From positions 1-64,000 of the forward strand of contig NZ_JAOVQN010000021.1 in the NCBI RefSeq assembly GCF_025673445.1: a stretch of 64,000 nucleotides of DNA, in the 5' to 3' direction. This DNA comes from Ruegeria_B marisflavi (lineage in GTDB: Bacteria; Pseudomonadota; Alphaproteobacteria; Rhodobacterales; Rhodobacteraceae). The position numbers and the translations under genes are program-made. This document shows positions 1 through 7,999 of this stretch, one piece after another. Under the pieces are notes generated by a model, which was given only the letters and a program-made list of their open reading frames with translations, made no database searches and was not told where the DNA came from. Position 1 is the stretch's first letter. Every line of letters begins with the position of its first letter.

Positions 1-1
1 G

Positions 2-75
2 CGCGGTTGACGGGGCTCGAACCCGCGACCCCCGGCGTGACAGGCCGGTACTCTAACCGACTGAGCTACAACCGC
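2..75 (-). tRNA. tRNA-Asp (GTC anticodon)
   Basis: Read on the minus strand this folds into a complete cloverleaf. The acceptor stem is GCGGTTG with CAACCGC, the anticodon loop is CTGTCAC with anticodon GTC, and the T arm has the TTCGAGC loop. The discriminator base is G, as expected for tRNA-Asp. The 3' side abuts the window edge, so whether CCA is encoded cannot be seen. Confidence 0.95.
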
Positions 76-139
76 GCGCTGCGTGATATGGCGTTCCCTG
101 CGGAACGTTTGGGTGTATTATGGCCCCGCTCCGGCATCG

Positions 140-658
140 TCAAGCAGGTTTCGCATTTTTTTCGCCCGCACCCGGAAAATTGTCCAACCGCGCCCAGTGG
201 ATCTTGCGCGCCGGTACCGGGTTGCCACAGATTTCGTCCGCAAAAACAGGCCCTTCGACGCCACTCATACGCTTGTAGAACCGGCGCGCGGCGGTGTTTT
301 CGTCCAAGACTTCCAACCACATGGCGCGGTGCCCGCGCCGATCCAGTTCTGCCGCCGCCGCACGCAACAGCGCCTCTCCCAGACCGCTGCCGCGCGCCTC
401 GGCCGCGACATGCAGGCTTTCGATCAGCGGCCCCTCCGGGTGGCCCGGGCGCACCAGGACGAATCCCTCACCCGCGCCCGCCACCAGCAGGATATCGCCC
501 ACCGGCGGCAGCGCCGCCCAGCGCGCGGCCATCTCCTGCGCCACCGGCGCGCCCAGAAACGCCTCCGGCAAGGCACCGGCATATGAGGCACGCCAGTTGG
601 CAAGATGCAGGTCGCGGATCGCGGGCAGGTCGCGGGCTGTAGCAGGTCGTATGGTCAT
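140..658 (-). CDS. GNAT family N-acetyltransferase
   Basis: 172 residues, the usual length of a single-domain GNAT enzyme, which transfers an acetyl group from acetyl-CoA to an amine. The start MTIRPATARDLPAI is the typical first strand and helix of the fold. The acetyl-CoA pyrophosphate loop appears as ARGSGLGEALL near residues 88-98, followed by a VLDENTAARRFYKRMSG segment typical of motif B. A Shine-Dalgarno AGGGGACGG precedes the ATG. It lies 21 bp downstream of the pirin gene on the same strand and may be co-transcribed. The substrate cannot be told from sequence. Confidence 0.88.
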   Translation of the reverse strand: MTIRPATARDLPAIRDLHLANWRASYAGALPEAFLGAPVAQEMAARWAALPPVGDILLVAGAGEGFVLVRPGHPEGPLIESLHVAAEARGSGLGEALLRAAAAELDRRGHRAMWLEVLDENTAARRFYKRMSGVEGPVFADEICGNPVPARKIHWARLDNFPGAGEKNAKPA

Positions 659-679
659 GGCCCGTCCCCTGCCAGTTTC

Positions 680-1618
680 TCACCGCGCAGGCAAGGGCGT
701 GAACTCCTGATCGTCTCCCGGCGGCAGACGGAACCGGCCATGCATCCAGTCGCCCGCGCGCCAGGCTTCCTTGGCGGCCTCGATCCGGTCCTTGCTGGTG
801 GCCACGAAGTTCCACCAGATATGACGCGGACCACCCATCGTGGCGCCGCCCAGCAGCATCAGCCGCGCCCCCTGCGGCCCCGCCTTCAGGCTCAGCCGGT
901 CGCCGGGGCGGAACACCATCATGCGCCCGGTGTCAAAGACCTGCCCGGCCACCTCGACCGAGCCGCCCACGACATAGACGCCCCGGTCCTCGTGATTGTC
1001 CGGCAGCGGCAGCGCCGCGCCCGGTTGCAGAACCGCGTCCGCATAGAACATCTCGGAGGTGGTGGAGACAGGCGCCGCCGCGCCCCAGGCATCGCCTAGA
1101 ATCAGCCGCACGCGCTTGCCCTCACCTTCCAGCTCCGGCAATGCCTCGGCCGGGGTGTGCTCGAAGCTTGCCCCGGTCTCCTCCAGATGCTCCGGCAGCG
1201 CGACCCAGGTCTGGATTCCGAACATCTGCAAGGGGGCCTTGCGCGCCTCGTCGTCGGTGCGTTCGGAATGGGTGACCCCGTTGCCCGCAACCATCCAGTT
1301 GACCGCGCCGGGCTCGATCCACTGATCGGTGCCCAGGCTGTCACGATGGTGCAGCCGACCCTTGTAGAGATAGGTCACCGTGGCCAGCCCGATATGGGGA
1401 TGCGGCCGCACGTCTATCCCCTGCCCGGTCAGGAACTCGGCTGGCCCCATCTGGTCGAAAAAGATGAACGGCCCCACCATCTGGCGGCGCGGCGCCGGCA
1501 GGGCGCGGCGCACCTCGAAGCCGCCCAGATCGCGGGCGCGCGGCACGATCACCGTTTCGATGGCATCCACGGCATCGCCAATCGGCACATGGGTATCCAA
1601 CAAGGGGTTCCAGCTCAT
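680..1618 (-). CDS. Pirin family protein
   Basis: 312 residues, matching the two-cupin pirin family (nuclear cofactor or quercetinase-like iron proteins in the cytoplasm). The N-terminal cupin carries the family signature FDQMGPAEF followed by RPHPHIGLATVTYLYKG, whose histidines are the metal ligands in characterised pirins. The C-terminal cupin ends with LLGGATMGGPRHIWWNFV, also typical. A good ribosome binding site (GGAGGA) lies just upstream of the ATG. In bacteria pirins have been linked to redox or central carbon control, but the role here is not evident. The GNAT gene follows on the same strand. Confidence 0.92.
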   Translation of the reverse strand: MSWNPLLDTHVPIGDAVDAIETVIVPRARDLGGFEVRRALPAPRRQMVGPFIFFDQMGPAEFLTGQGIDVRPHPHIGLATVTYLYKGRLHHRDSLGTDQWIEPGAVNWMVAGNGVTHSERTDDEARKAPLQMFGIQTWVALPEHLEETGASFEHTPAEALPELEGEGKRVRLILGDAWGAAAPVSTTSEMFYADAVLQPGAALPLPDNHEDRGVYVVGGSVEVAGQVFDTGRMMVFRPGDRLSLKAGPQGARLMLLGGATMGGPRHIWWNFVATSKDRIEAAKEAWRAGDWMHGRFRLPPGDDQEFTPLPAR

Positions 1619-1665
1619 CTCAGTCCTCCGTTCGCGTGTGACGAGACAAAGGTAGCACCCACATG

Positions 1666-1714
1666 AAATCGCACAATTGGAAAGAAATTGCGATTTAATG
1701 TGCGCAAACGCACA
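1666..1714. promoter_or_regulatory. Two inverted repeats upstream of the pirin gene
   Basis: AAATCGCA at 1666-1673 is mirrored perfectly by TGCGATTT at 1689-1696, and TGTGCG at 1699-1704 by CGCACA at 1709-1714. They fill the roughly 100-bp gap between the end of the RpiR gene and the pirin start. The first could be an operator for the pirin promoter; the second could be the 3' hairpin of the RpiR mRNA, although no clear T-run follows on the minus strand. Confidence 0.35.
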
Positions 1715-1717
1715 ATG

Positions 1718-2590
1718 TTAGGTCGGACTGCGGAACAGCCGGGTCGAAGAGAACATCGCCTCCAGTTCCTCGATCCGCTCCTTGCTCTCCTCCCAGCGGG
1801 CGCCCTGCACCTCGGCGATCAGCGCCTCGACGATCAGTTGCAGCGCAATGGTGCTGTCCCAGCTCGACGGCGCCTCGACCAGCCCGTTAAAGGTCAGGTT
1901 CGCCACCCGCCCGATGGGAGAACCCCATTGATCGGTGAACAGGATCACCGTAACCCCCCGCTCGCTGGCGATCTGCGCCAGCTTCTCCAGATGCGCCTCG
2001 TAACGGCGGATGTCAAAGATCACCAGGACCGAGCCTTCGTCCATATCCAGCAGGTATTGCGGCCAGACGTTGGCGGAATTGCCCAGCATGGTGACATTGG
2101 GCCGGATGATCTGCATGTGGTTGAACAGGTAATCCGCGTTCGATCGCGTGATCCGCCCGCCCACCACATAGAGATGCCGCCCGGTATCGGCCAGGATCGC
2201 CGCCACCTTGTCGAACATCGCGGTGTCGATCCGCTCCAGCGTGTGGCGCATATTGGCCCAGACCACCTGTGCAAACCGCATCAGCGGGTGTTCCGCCCCT
2301 TCGTCCACCACCCATCCATCGCGTTTCGAGATCGGTTTCTTGATCTGGGCCGCCACCTCGTCGCGCAGCGCGTCCTGCAAGTCGGGAAACCCGTCGAACC
2401 CCAGCTTGCGCGCCATCCGGATCACCGTCGGTGTCGACACACCGGCGGCAGCGGCCAGCTTGGTGATCGATTGCAGCCCACCCATCGGGTAATCCTGTAA
2501 CAGAACCGATGCGAGCTGCCGTTCCGAACGGGTCAGTTGCTCCGTCTCGTCCTGAATTCGCTGTTTGACCAGTTTCGTTGTCTGGGGCAC
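1718..2590 (-). CDS. MurR/RpiR family transcriptional regulator
   Basis: 290 residues with the two-part architecture of this family: an N-terminal RpiR helix-turn-helix (about residues 1-80; ITKLAAAAGVSTPTVIRMARKLGFDGFPDLQ) and a C-terminal SIS phosphosugar-binding fold (about 120-260; LYVVGGRITRSNADYLF and VLVIFDIRRYEAHLEKLA). It is divergent from the N-formylglutamate-amidohydrolase/TRAP operon and is the natural candidate for its regulator. Family members bind sugar phosphates or similar small ligands; the effector here is unknown. Two TGTA-N8-TACA sites lie in the divergent promoter region. Confidence 0.92.
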   Translation of the reverse strand: MPQTTKLVKQRIQDETEQLTRSERQLASVLLQDYPMGGLQSITKLAAAAGVSTPTVIRMARKLGFDGFPDLQDALRDEVAAQIKKPISKRDGWVVDEGAEHPLMRFAQVVWANMRHTLERIDTAMFDKVAAILADTGRHLYVVGGRITRSNADYLFNHMQIIRPNVTMLGNSANVWPQYLLDMDEGSVLVIFDIRRYEAHLEKLAQIASERGVTVILFTDQWGSPIGRVANLTFNGLVEAPSSWDSTIALQLIVEALIAEVQGARWEESKERIEELEAMFSSTRLFRSPT

Positions 2591-2632
2591 GCGCGGGCCT
2601 TTTCTCTAGCATTTGTTTCAGCGTACCCCTTT

Positions 2633-2693
2633 CTGTAATCATGTCTACAGAAACTTTCTTGACAGCCCTGTCCGATATGTAACCAATGCTACA
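2633..2693. promoter_or_regulatory. Paired TGTA-N8-TACA palindromes in divergent promoter
   Basis: CTGTA at 2633-2637 pairs with TACAG at 2646-2650, and TGTA at 2678-2681 pairs with TACA at 2690-2693. Both have an 8-bp spacer, and the centres are 44 bp apart, about four helical turns. A TTGACA hexamer at 2659-2664 lies between them. The second site overlaps the first possible start codon of the downstream gene. The layout fits an RpiR-type repressor acting on both directions. Confidence 0.55.
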
Positions 2694-3480
2694 CATGATC
2701 ACTAAACCCGATTCCCCTGTGCTGTCCCAAATCGAAGGGCCCGCCGCACGTGTGCTGAACCCGCGCGGGGCTGCGGCCGCACTCTTGGTGTGCGAACATG
2801 CCAGCCGGTTCATTCCCGCCGCGCTTGGCGGTCTGGGACTGGACGCCGCCGCCGCCCGCTCTCACGCGGCCTGGGACATCGGCGCGATGGAGCTTTCGGT
2901 GGAACTCTCGGGCGCGCTCGATGCGCCGCTGGTCTATTCCCGCGTCAGCCGTCTGGTCTATGACTGCAACCGCCCGCCGCACCGCCCCGACGCGATGCCC
3001 GCGCAAAGCGAGGTCTTTGCCATTCCCGGAAACACAGGCCTGAGCGAGGCCGACCGCAACCGGCGCGCCCGCGACGTCTACCACCCGTTCCGCCAGCTTC
3101 TGGCCGATACGCTGGAGGCCCGCCCGGGCCCAACCGTTCTGATCACCATCCACAGCTTCACCCCAATCTACCAGGGCAAGACCCGCGACGTCGAACTGGG
3201 CATCCTGCATGACAGCGACGACCGCGCCGCACAGCTCCTGCTGCGCGCGGCCGAGGGCTCGGGCCTGCGGGCTGCGCTGAACGAGCCTTACTCCGCCACC
3301 GACGGCGTCACCCATACCTTGCGGGAACATGCCATCGCGCGCGGCCTTCCCAACGTGATGATCGAGGTCAAGAATGACCTCATCGACACGCCCGCCGGCG
3401 TCAACCGCCTGGCCGGGCTACTGGCGCCGATGCTGGCCGCCACCATAAACGAACTGGCCCCTGCGGGAGGCCGGTCATGA
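2686..3480 (+). CDS. N-formylglutamate amidohydrolase family protein
   Basis: 264 residues covering the whole N-formylglutamate amidohydrolase (HutG-type) domain. Family landmarks include LLVCEHASRFIPAALGGLGL near residue 34, VYSRVSRLVYDCNR, ITIHSFTPIYQGKTRDVELG and NVMIEVKNDLIDTPAGVNRLA. The classical reaction is hydrolysis of N-formyl-L-glutamate. No histidine-utilisation genes are nearby; its neighbours are a TRAP transporter and a glutamine-synthetase-like ligase, so hydrolysis of another glutamyl or N-acyl amide is plausible. The start is uncertain: ATG at 2686 or at 2695, neither with a clear Shine-Dalgarno. It begins the operon and ends 16 bp before the TRAP small permease. Confidence 0.85.
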   Translation: MLHMITKPDSPVLSQIEGPAARVLNPRGAAAALLVCEHASRFIPAALGGLGLDAAAARSHAAWDIGAMELSVELSGALDAPLVYSRVSRLVYDCNRPPHRPDAMPAQSEVFAIPGNTGLSEADRNRRARDVYHPFRQLLADTLEARPGPTVLITIHSFTPIYQGKTRDVELGILHDSDDRAAQLLLRAAEGSGLRAALNEPYSATDGVTHTLREHAIARGLPNVMIEVKNDLIDTPAGVNRLAGLLAPMLAATINELAPAGGRS

Positions 3481-3496
3481 CAACAGAGGTAAAGGC

Positions 3497-4033
3497 ATGA
3501 ACGCGCTACGCGCATATGTCCGGACGGTCGACCGGATGAACCGCCGGATCGGCCGGGTCGTGATGTATGGCATCTTCGCGATGATGGGCATCCTGCTCTG
3601 GTCCAGCTTCTCCAAGGTCGGCAGCGATCTGGGTTTTGACATCAACCCCTCGCTCTGGACGCTGGAAATGGCGCAATTTGCCATGGTCGCCTATTACATC
3701 CTCGGGGGCCCTTATTCGATCCAGATGGGCTCGAACGTGCGGATGGACCTGCTCTATGGCGAGTGGTCGGAAAAGCGCAAGGCATGGACCGATGCCTTCT
3801 CTGTCCTGTTCCTGATCTTCTATCTCGGTGTGCTGCTCTATGGCGGCTATGACAGCCTCAGCTATTCCTTCCAATATGGCGAGCGCAGCCCCACCGCCTG
3901 GCGCCCGGTCCTCTGGCCGATCAAGGTGATCATGTGTCTGGGCATCCTCCTGATGCTGTTGCAGGCCCTTTCCGAACTGGCCAAGGACATCCTGCGTATC
4001 CGCGGCGAAGACATCCCGCGCGAGGTGATCTGA
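3497..4033 (+). CDS. TRAP transporter small permease (DctQ type)
   Basis: 178 residues with four predicted membrane helices (around residues 18-38, 53-75, 97-116 and 138-158) and the family hallmark SIQMGSNVRMDLLYGEWSEK between helices 2 and 3. It pairs with the large permease that starts 2 bp after its stop codon and the binding protein at 5415, giving a complete three-component sodium-driven importer. The ribosome site GAGGTAAAGG precedes the ATG. TRAP systems usually take organic acids or zwitterions; the substrate here is best guessed from the downstream enzymes. Confidence 0.93.
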   Translation: MNALRAYVRTVDRMNRRIGRVVMYGIFAMMGILLWSSFSKVGSDLGFDINPSLWTLEMAQFAMVAYYILGGPYSIQMGSNVRMDLLYGEWSEKRKAWTDAFSVLFLIFYLGVLLYGGYDSLSYSFQYGERSPTAWRPVLWPIKVIMCLGILLMLLQALSELAKDILRIRGEDIPREVI

Positions 4034-4034
4034 C

Positions 4035-5360
4035 ATGTCCTATGAACTGATCGCCATTTTGATGTTCAGCACGATGATGATCATGCTGATGACCGGCCAG
4101 CGGGTGTTCGGCGCCATCGGCTTTGTCGCGGTGCTGGCCTCGCTGCTCCTCTGGGGCGACCGGGGCGGCTATGACATCGGCTTTTCGGCGGCGATGAAGC
4201 TGATGAAATGGTATCCGCTGCTGACGCTGCCGATGTTCATCTTCATGGGTTACGTGCTGTCGGAATCCAAGATCGCCGACGACCTCTACAAGATGTTCCA
4301 TGTCTGGATGGGCGGCCTGAACGGCGGGCTGGCCATCGGCACCATCGGGTTGATGGTGCTGATCTCGGCGATGAACGGGCTTTCTGTCGCGGGCATGGCC
4401 ATTGGTGCCACCATCGCGCTGCCGGAACTCCTCAAACGCGGCTATGACAAGAAGATGGTGACAGGCGTCATTCAGGCCGGGTCCAGCCTGGGGATTCTGG
4501 TGCCGCCGTCGGTGGTACTGGTGCTCTATGCCATGATCGCGCGCCAACCGGTGGGCCAGCTCTGGCTGGCGGGCGTTTTGCCGGGCCTGATGATGGCTGC
4601 CATGTTCATTCTCTACATCGCCATCCGCTGCAAGCTGAACCCCTCCCTCGGCCCCGCCCTCTCGCCCGAGGAGCGTGACGTGCCCATGGGTGAGAAACTG
4701 CGTCTCCTGCGCGCGGGCCTGCTGCCGCTGGGCATCTTCGCGGCGATGATGGTGCCCTTTGTCAACGGCTGGACCTCGCTCGTCGAAAGCTCGGCCATCG
4801 GCGCGCTCACGGCCTTTCTGGCCGCCGTGCTCAAGGGTCGGATGACCCGCCAGGTGTTCGAGGTTTCGGTCCGCTCCACCCTGGGCATCTCCTGCATGTT
4901 CATGTGGATCATCCTGGCCGCACTGGCCTTTGGCGCGGTGTTCGACGGGCTGGGCGCGGTCAAGGCGATCGAGAACCTTTTCACCGAGAGACTGGGCCTC
5001 AACCCCTGGATGATCCTGATCCTGATGCAGCTCAGCTTCATCGTCATGGGCACCTTCCTGGACGACACCGCGATGCTGGTGATCGTGGCGCCGCTTTACG
5101 TGCCGCTGGTGGGCGCGCTTGGCTTCGACCTGATCTGGTATGGTGTGCTTTATACCATCACGACACAAATCGCCTATATGACACCGCCATTCGGCTATAA
5201 CCTGTTCCTGATGCGGGCCATGGCTCCGCCCGAGATCACCCTGCGCGACATCTACGGCTCGATCCTGCCTTTCGTGCTGGTGATGGTGCTGGCCCTGACG
5301 ATCATCATGGTCTTTCCACAGATCGCGCTGTGGCTGCCCGAATATGTCTACAACAAGTGA
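4035..5360 (+). CDS. TRAP transporter large permease (DctM type)
   Basis: 441 residues, the usual size of a DctM subunit with about 12 membrane helices. Typical family stretches are MFIFMGYVLSESKIADDLY, VTGVIQAGSSLGILVPPSVV and TLPMFIFMG. It forms the sodium-coupled transport channel with the preceding small permease; the start follows its stop directly, so translation is probably coupled. The C-terminus (ITTQIAYMTPPFGYNLFLM) carries the conserved TPPFG motif. No irregularity is seen. Confidence 0.95.
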   Translation: MSYELIAILMFSTMMIMLMTGQRVFGAIGFVAVLASLLLWGDRGGYDIGFSAAMKLMKWYPLLTLPMFIFMGYVLSESKIADDLYKMFHVWMGGLNGGLAIGTIGLMVLISAMNGLSVAGMAIGATIALPELLKRGYDKKMVTGVIQAGSSLGILVPPSVVLVLYAMIARQPVGQLWLAGVLPGLMMAAMFILYIAIRCKLNPSLGPALSPEERDVPMGEKLRLLRAGLLPLGIFAAMMVPFVNGWTSLVESSAIGALTAFLAAVLKGRMTRQVFEVSVRSTLGISCMFMWIILAALAFGAVFDGLGAVKAIENLFTERLGLNPWMILILMQLSFIVMGTFLDDTAMLVIVAPLYVPLVGALGFDLIWYGVLYTITTQIAYMTPPFGYNLFLMRAMAPPEITLRDIYGSILPFVLVMVLALTIIMVFPQIALWLPEYVYNK

Positions 5361-5414
5361 TCCCGGAGTGAACCGGGGCTTTCAATCCACCTTTTTGCAA
5401 CTGGGAGACAACCG

Positions 5415-6449
5415 ATGACCACAAGACGCAAGTTTCTGACCACCGCCGCTGTCGGTGCGGCGGCCGCGCCGCTGGCCACCCCCGCACTGGCGCAATCGAC
5501 CATCAAGTGGCGGATGCAGACCTATGCCGGTGCCGCCCTGGCCGAACATGTCGTGGTGCCCGCCATCAACATGTTCAACCAGATCGCCGGTGACCGCATG
5601 CAGATCGAGCTCTTCTTTGCCGATCAGCTGGTGCCAACCGGAGAGCTGTTCCGCGCCATGCAGCGCGGCACCATCGACGCGGTGCAGTCCGATGACGACT
5701 CCATGGCCTCGCCCACCGAGGTCACCGTGTTCGGCGGCTATTTCCCCTTCGCCTCGCGCTACTCCCTCGACGTGCCGGTGCTGTTCAACCAGTATGGCCT
5801 GAACGAGATCTGGGATGCCGAATATTCCAAGGTCGGCGTCAAGCACGTCTCGGCCGGATCCTGGGATCCCTGCCATTTCGCCACCAAGGACCCGATCAAC
5901 AGCTTGGCCGACCTGAACGGCAAGCGCGTCTTCACCTTCCCCACCGCGGGCCGCTTCCTGTCGCAGTTCGGCGTGGTGCCGGTGACGCTCCCGTGGGAGG
6001 ATATCGAGGTCGCGGTACAGACCGGCGAGCTCGACGGTATCGCCTGGTCGGGCATCACCGAGGATTACACCGTCGGCTGGGCCGATGTGACCAACTACTT
6101 CCTGACCAACAACATCTCGGGCGCCTGGATCGGCCATTTCTTTGCCAACATGGACCGCTGGAACGAACTGCCCGAAGACCTCAAGGCGCTGTTCACGCTC
6201 TGCTGCGAGCAGTCGCACTACTACCGTCAGTGGTGGTATTGGGGCGGCGAGGCATCCTTGCGCGTCAACGGCACCAAGATGCAGCTGACCTCCATCCCCG
6301 ACAGCGAATGGAACCAGGTCGAAGCCGCCGCCATCAAGTTCTGGGACGAGATCGCGGCCGAGTCGGAAACCAAGGCAAAGGTCGTCGAGATCTTCAAGAA
6401 GTACAACGCCGACATGGCCAAGGCCGGACGCCCCTACCGCTACGGCTGA
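5415..6449 (+). CDS. TRAP transporter substrate-binding protein (DctP type), Tat-exported
   Basis: 344 residues. The N-terminus MTTRRKFLTTAAVGAAAAPL, ending in TPALAQ, has a twin-arginine motif, so export is probably by Tat. The mature part is a periplasmic DctP-fold protein: AEHVVVPAINMFNQIAGDRM near residue 45, a conserved GRFLSQFGVVPVTLPWEDIE segment and the family helix VQTGELDGIAWSGI. Tat export and the aromatic-rich ligand region recall TRAP proteins for amino or keto acids, but the ligand is not determinable. Two strong hairpins follow the stop, perhaps setting a higher mRNA level for this subunit than for downstream enzymes. Confidence 0.93.
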   Translation: MTTRRKFLTTAAVGAAAAPLATPALAQSTIKWRMQTYAGAALAEHVVVPAINMFNQIAGDRMQIELFFADQLVPTGELFRAMQRGTIDAVQSDDDSMASPTEVTVFGGYFPFASRYSLDVPVLFNQYGLNEIWDAEYSKVGVKHVSAGSWDPCHFATKDPINSLADLNGKRVFTFPTAGRFLSQFGVVPVTLPWEDIEVAVQTGELDGIAWSGITEDYTVGWADVTNYFLTNNISGAWIGHFFANMDRWNELPEDLKALFTLCCEQSHYYRQWWYWGGEASLRVNGTKMQLTSIPDSEWNQVEAAAIKFWDEIAAESETKAKVVEIFKKYNADMAKAGRPYRYG

Positions 6450-6457
6450 TCCAAACC

Positions 6458-6517
6458 GCCGGTCCGCGACAGTCGCGGACCGGCCTCCACATGCCCGGGA
6501 ATTTTCGCCGAAAATTC
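6458..6517 (+). terminator. Two intercistronic hairpins between dctP and the ligase gene
   Basis: GCCGGTCCGCGAC at 6458-6470 is matched perfectly by its complement at 6472-6484 around a single A. GAATTTTC at 6499-6506 pairs with GAAAATTC at 6510-6517. No T-run follows the first stem. They may be partial terminators or 3'-end stabilisers that leave the binding-protein transcript more abundant than the downstream genes. Confidence 0.55.
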
Positions 6518-6540
6518 TCTCTCCAACTCAAAGGTCGCAC

Positions 6541-7896
6541 ATGCTCACGTTCGAAACACTCAAGGCTCAGGTTGCCGACGGCTCGGTGGATACGGTTCTG
6601 GTCTGTGCCGTCGACATGCAGGGCCGCCTGATGGGCAAGCGCTTCCATGCGCAGAACTTCCTCGACAGCGCCTGGCAGGAAACCCATTGCTGCAATTACC
6701 TACTGGCCACCGATCTGGAAATGGCCACACCCGACGGTTACCAGGCGACCAGCTGGCAGGCGGGCTATGGCGACTATGTGATGAAGCCCGACCTCTCGAC
6801 CCTGCGTCCGATGCCCTGGCTCGAAGGCACGGTGATGGTGCTCTGCGACCTGCTCGACCACCACACCCACGAACCGGTGCCGCATTCGCCCCGCCAGGTT
6901 CTCAAGGCCCAGATCGCGCGTCTGGCCGAGATGGGCCTGACGCCCATGATGGCGACCGAGCTTGAATTCTTCATGTTCGAGAAGAGCTTTGCCGAGATCC
7001 GCAAGTCGGGCTTCAGCGATCTCGCCACCTTTGGCGGCTACAACCAGGATTACCACATCCTCGCCACCACCCGTGAAGAGCATGTGATGCGCCCGCTGCG
7101 CAACCATCTCTATGCCGCCGGCATCCAGGTCGAATGCACCAAGGGCGAGGCCGAGGCCGGCCAGGGCGAGCTGAACGTCCGTTATGCCGATGCGCTGGCA
7201 AACGCCGATCACCACTCGATCGCCAAGATGGCCACCAAGGACATCGCCGACCAGCACGGCCATGCCGCCAGCTTCCTGCCGAAATGGCACCATACCCGCG
7301 TCGGCTCGTCGAGCCACGTGCACCTGTCGCTCTGGCGCGGATCGGAACCGGCCTTCTATGACAAGGACGCGCCGCACGGCATGTCCGAACTGATGCGCCA
7401 GTTCTGCGCCGGGATGATCAAGTATGCTCCCGATTACACGTTCTTCCTTGCGCCCTACGTGAACAGCTACAAACGCTTCATGAAGGGCACGTTTGCCCCC
7501 ACCAAGACCGTCTGGTCGGTGGACAACCGCACCGCCGGCTTCCGCCTGTGCGGCGAAGGCAGCAAGGGTGTGCGGATGGAATGCCGCATCGGCGGCGCCG
7601 ACCTGAACCCCTATCTGGCCCAGGCCGCGCTGCTGGCCGCCGGTATCCGGGGACTGGAGGAAAAGCTCGAACTGGCGCCTGCGACAAGCGGCGATGTCTA
7701 TGACAATGCCGATGCCGGCGAGATCCCCCGCACCCTGCGCGCCGCGACCGAGACGCTGCGCAACTCGGCCATGCTGCGCGCCGCGATGGGGGATTGGGTG
7801 GTCGACCACTATACCCGCTGCGCCGAATGGGAGCAGGAGGAGTTTGACCGCGTGGTGACCGATTGGGAAATCGCCCGCGGTTTCGAAAAGGCTTAA
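6541..7896 (+). CDS. Glutamine synthetase family ligase (gamma-glutamyl-amine ligase type)
   Basis: 451 residues of the glutamine synthetase superfamily: an N-terminal beta-grasp domain (about 1-105) and a C-terminal catalytic barrel. The metal and ATP site motifs MATELEFFMFEK, GEAEAGQGELNVRYADAL, SSSHVHLSLW and RMECRIGGADLNPYLA are all present. It lacks the C-terminal adenylylation region of GlnA and sits in a catabolic operon, so it more likely joins glutamate to an amine (as PuuA does for putrescine) than makes glutamine. The neighbouring aldehyde and alcohol dehydrogenases suggest an amino alcohol substrate. AAAGG precedes the ATG. Confidence 0.85.
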   Translation: MLTFETLKAQVADGSVDTVLVCAVDMQGRLMGKRFHAQNFLDSAWQETHCCNYLLATDLEMATPDGYQATSWQAGYGDYVMKPDLSTLRPMPWLEGTVMVLCDLLDHHTHEPVPHSPRQVLKAQIARLAEMGLTPMMATELEFFMFEKSFAEIRKSGFSDLATFGGYNQDYHILATTREEHVMRPLRNHLYAAGIQVECTKGEAEAGQGELNVRYADALANADHHSIAKMATKDIADQHGHAASFLPKWHHTRVGSSSHVHLSLWRGSEPAFYDKDAPHGMSELMRQFCAGMIKYAPDYTFFLAPYVNSYKRFMKGTFAPTKTVWSVDNRTAGFRLCGEGSKGVRMECRIGGADLNPYLAQAALLAAGIRGLEEKLELAPATSGDVYDNADAGEIPRTLRAATETLRNSAMLRAAMGDWVVDHYTRCAEWEQEEFDRVVTDWEIARGFEKA

Positions 7897-7907
7897 GGCC
7901 AGACAAG

Positions 7908-7973
7908 GAGGGGGCCAGCCCCCTCTGCCGCTGGCGCGGCATTCACCCCCGGGATATTTCGGGCAAGAGGAAG
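7908..7973 (+). repeat. Dispersed 3' element: hairpin plus conserved core
   Basis: GAGGGGGC at 7908-7915 and GCCCCCTC at 7918-7925 form a hairpin just after the ligase stop codon. About 20 bp on is the core CCCGGGATATTTCGGGCAAG followed by AGGAAG. Related cores occur at 36091-36321, 39639-39666, 51154-51190 and 59643-59690. Confidence 0.7.
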
Positions 7974-7999
7974 GGCGCAAGGGCGCCAAGAGGATCGTG

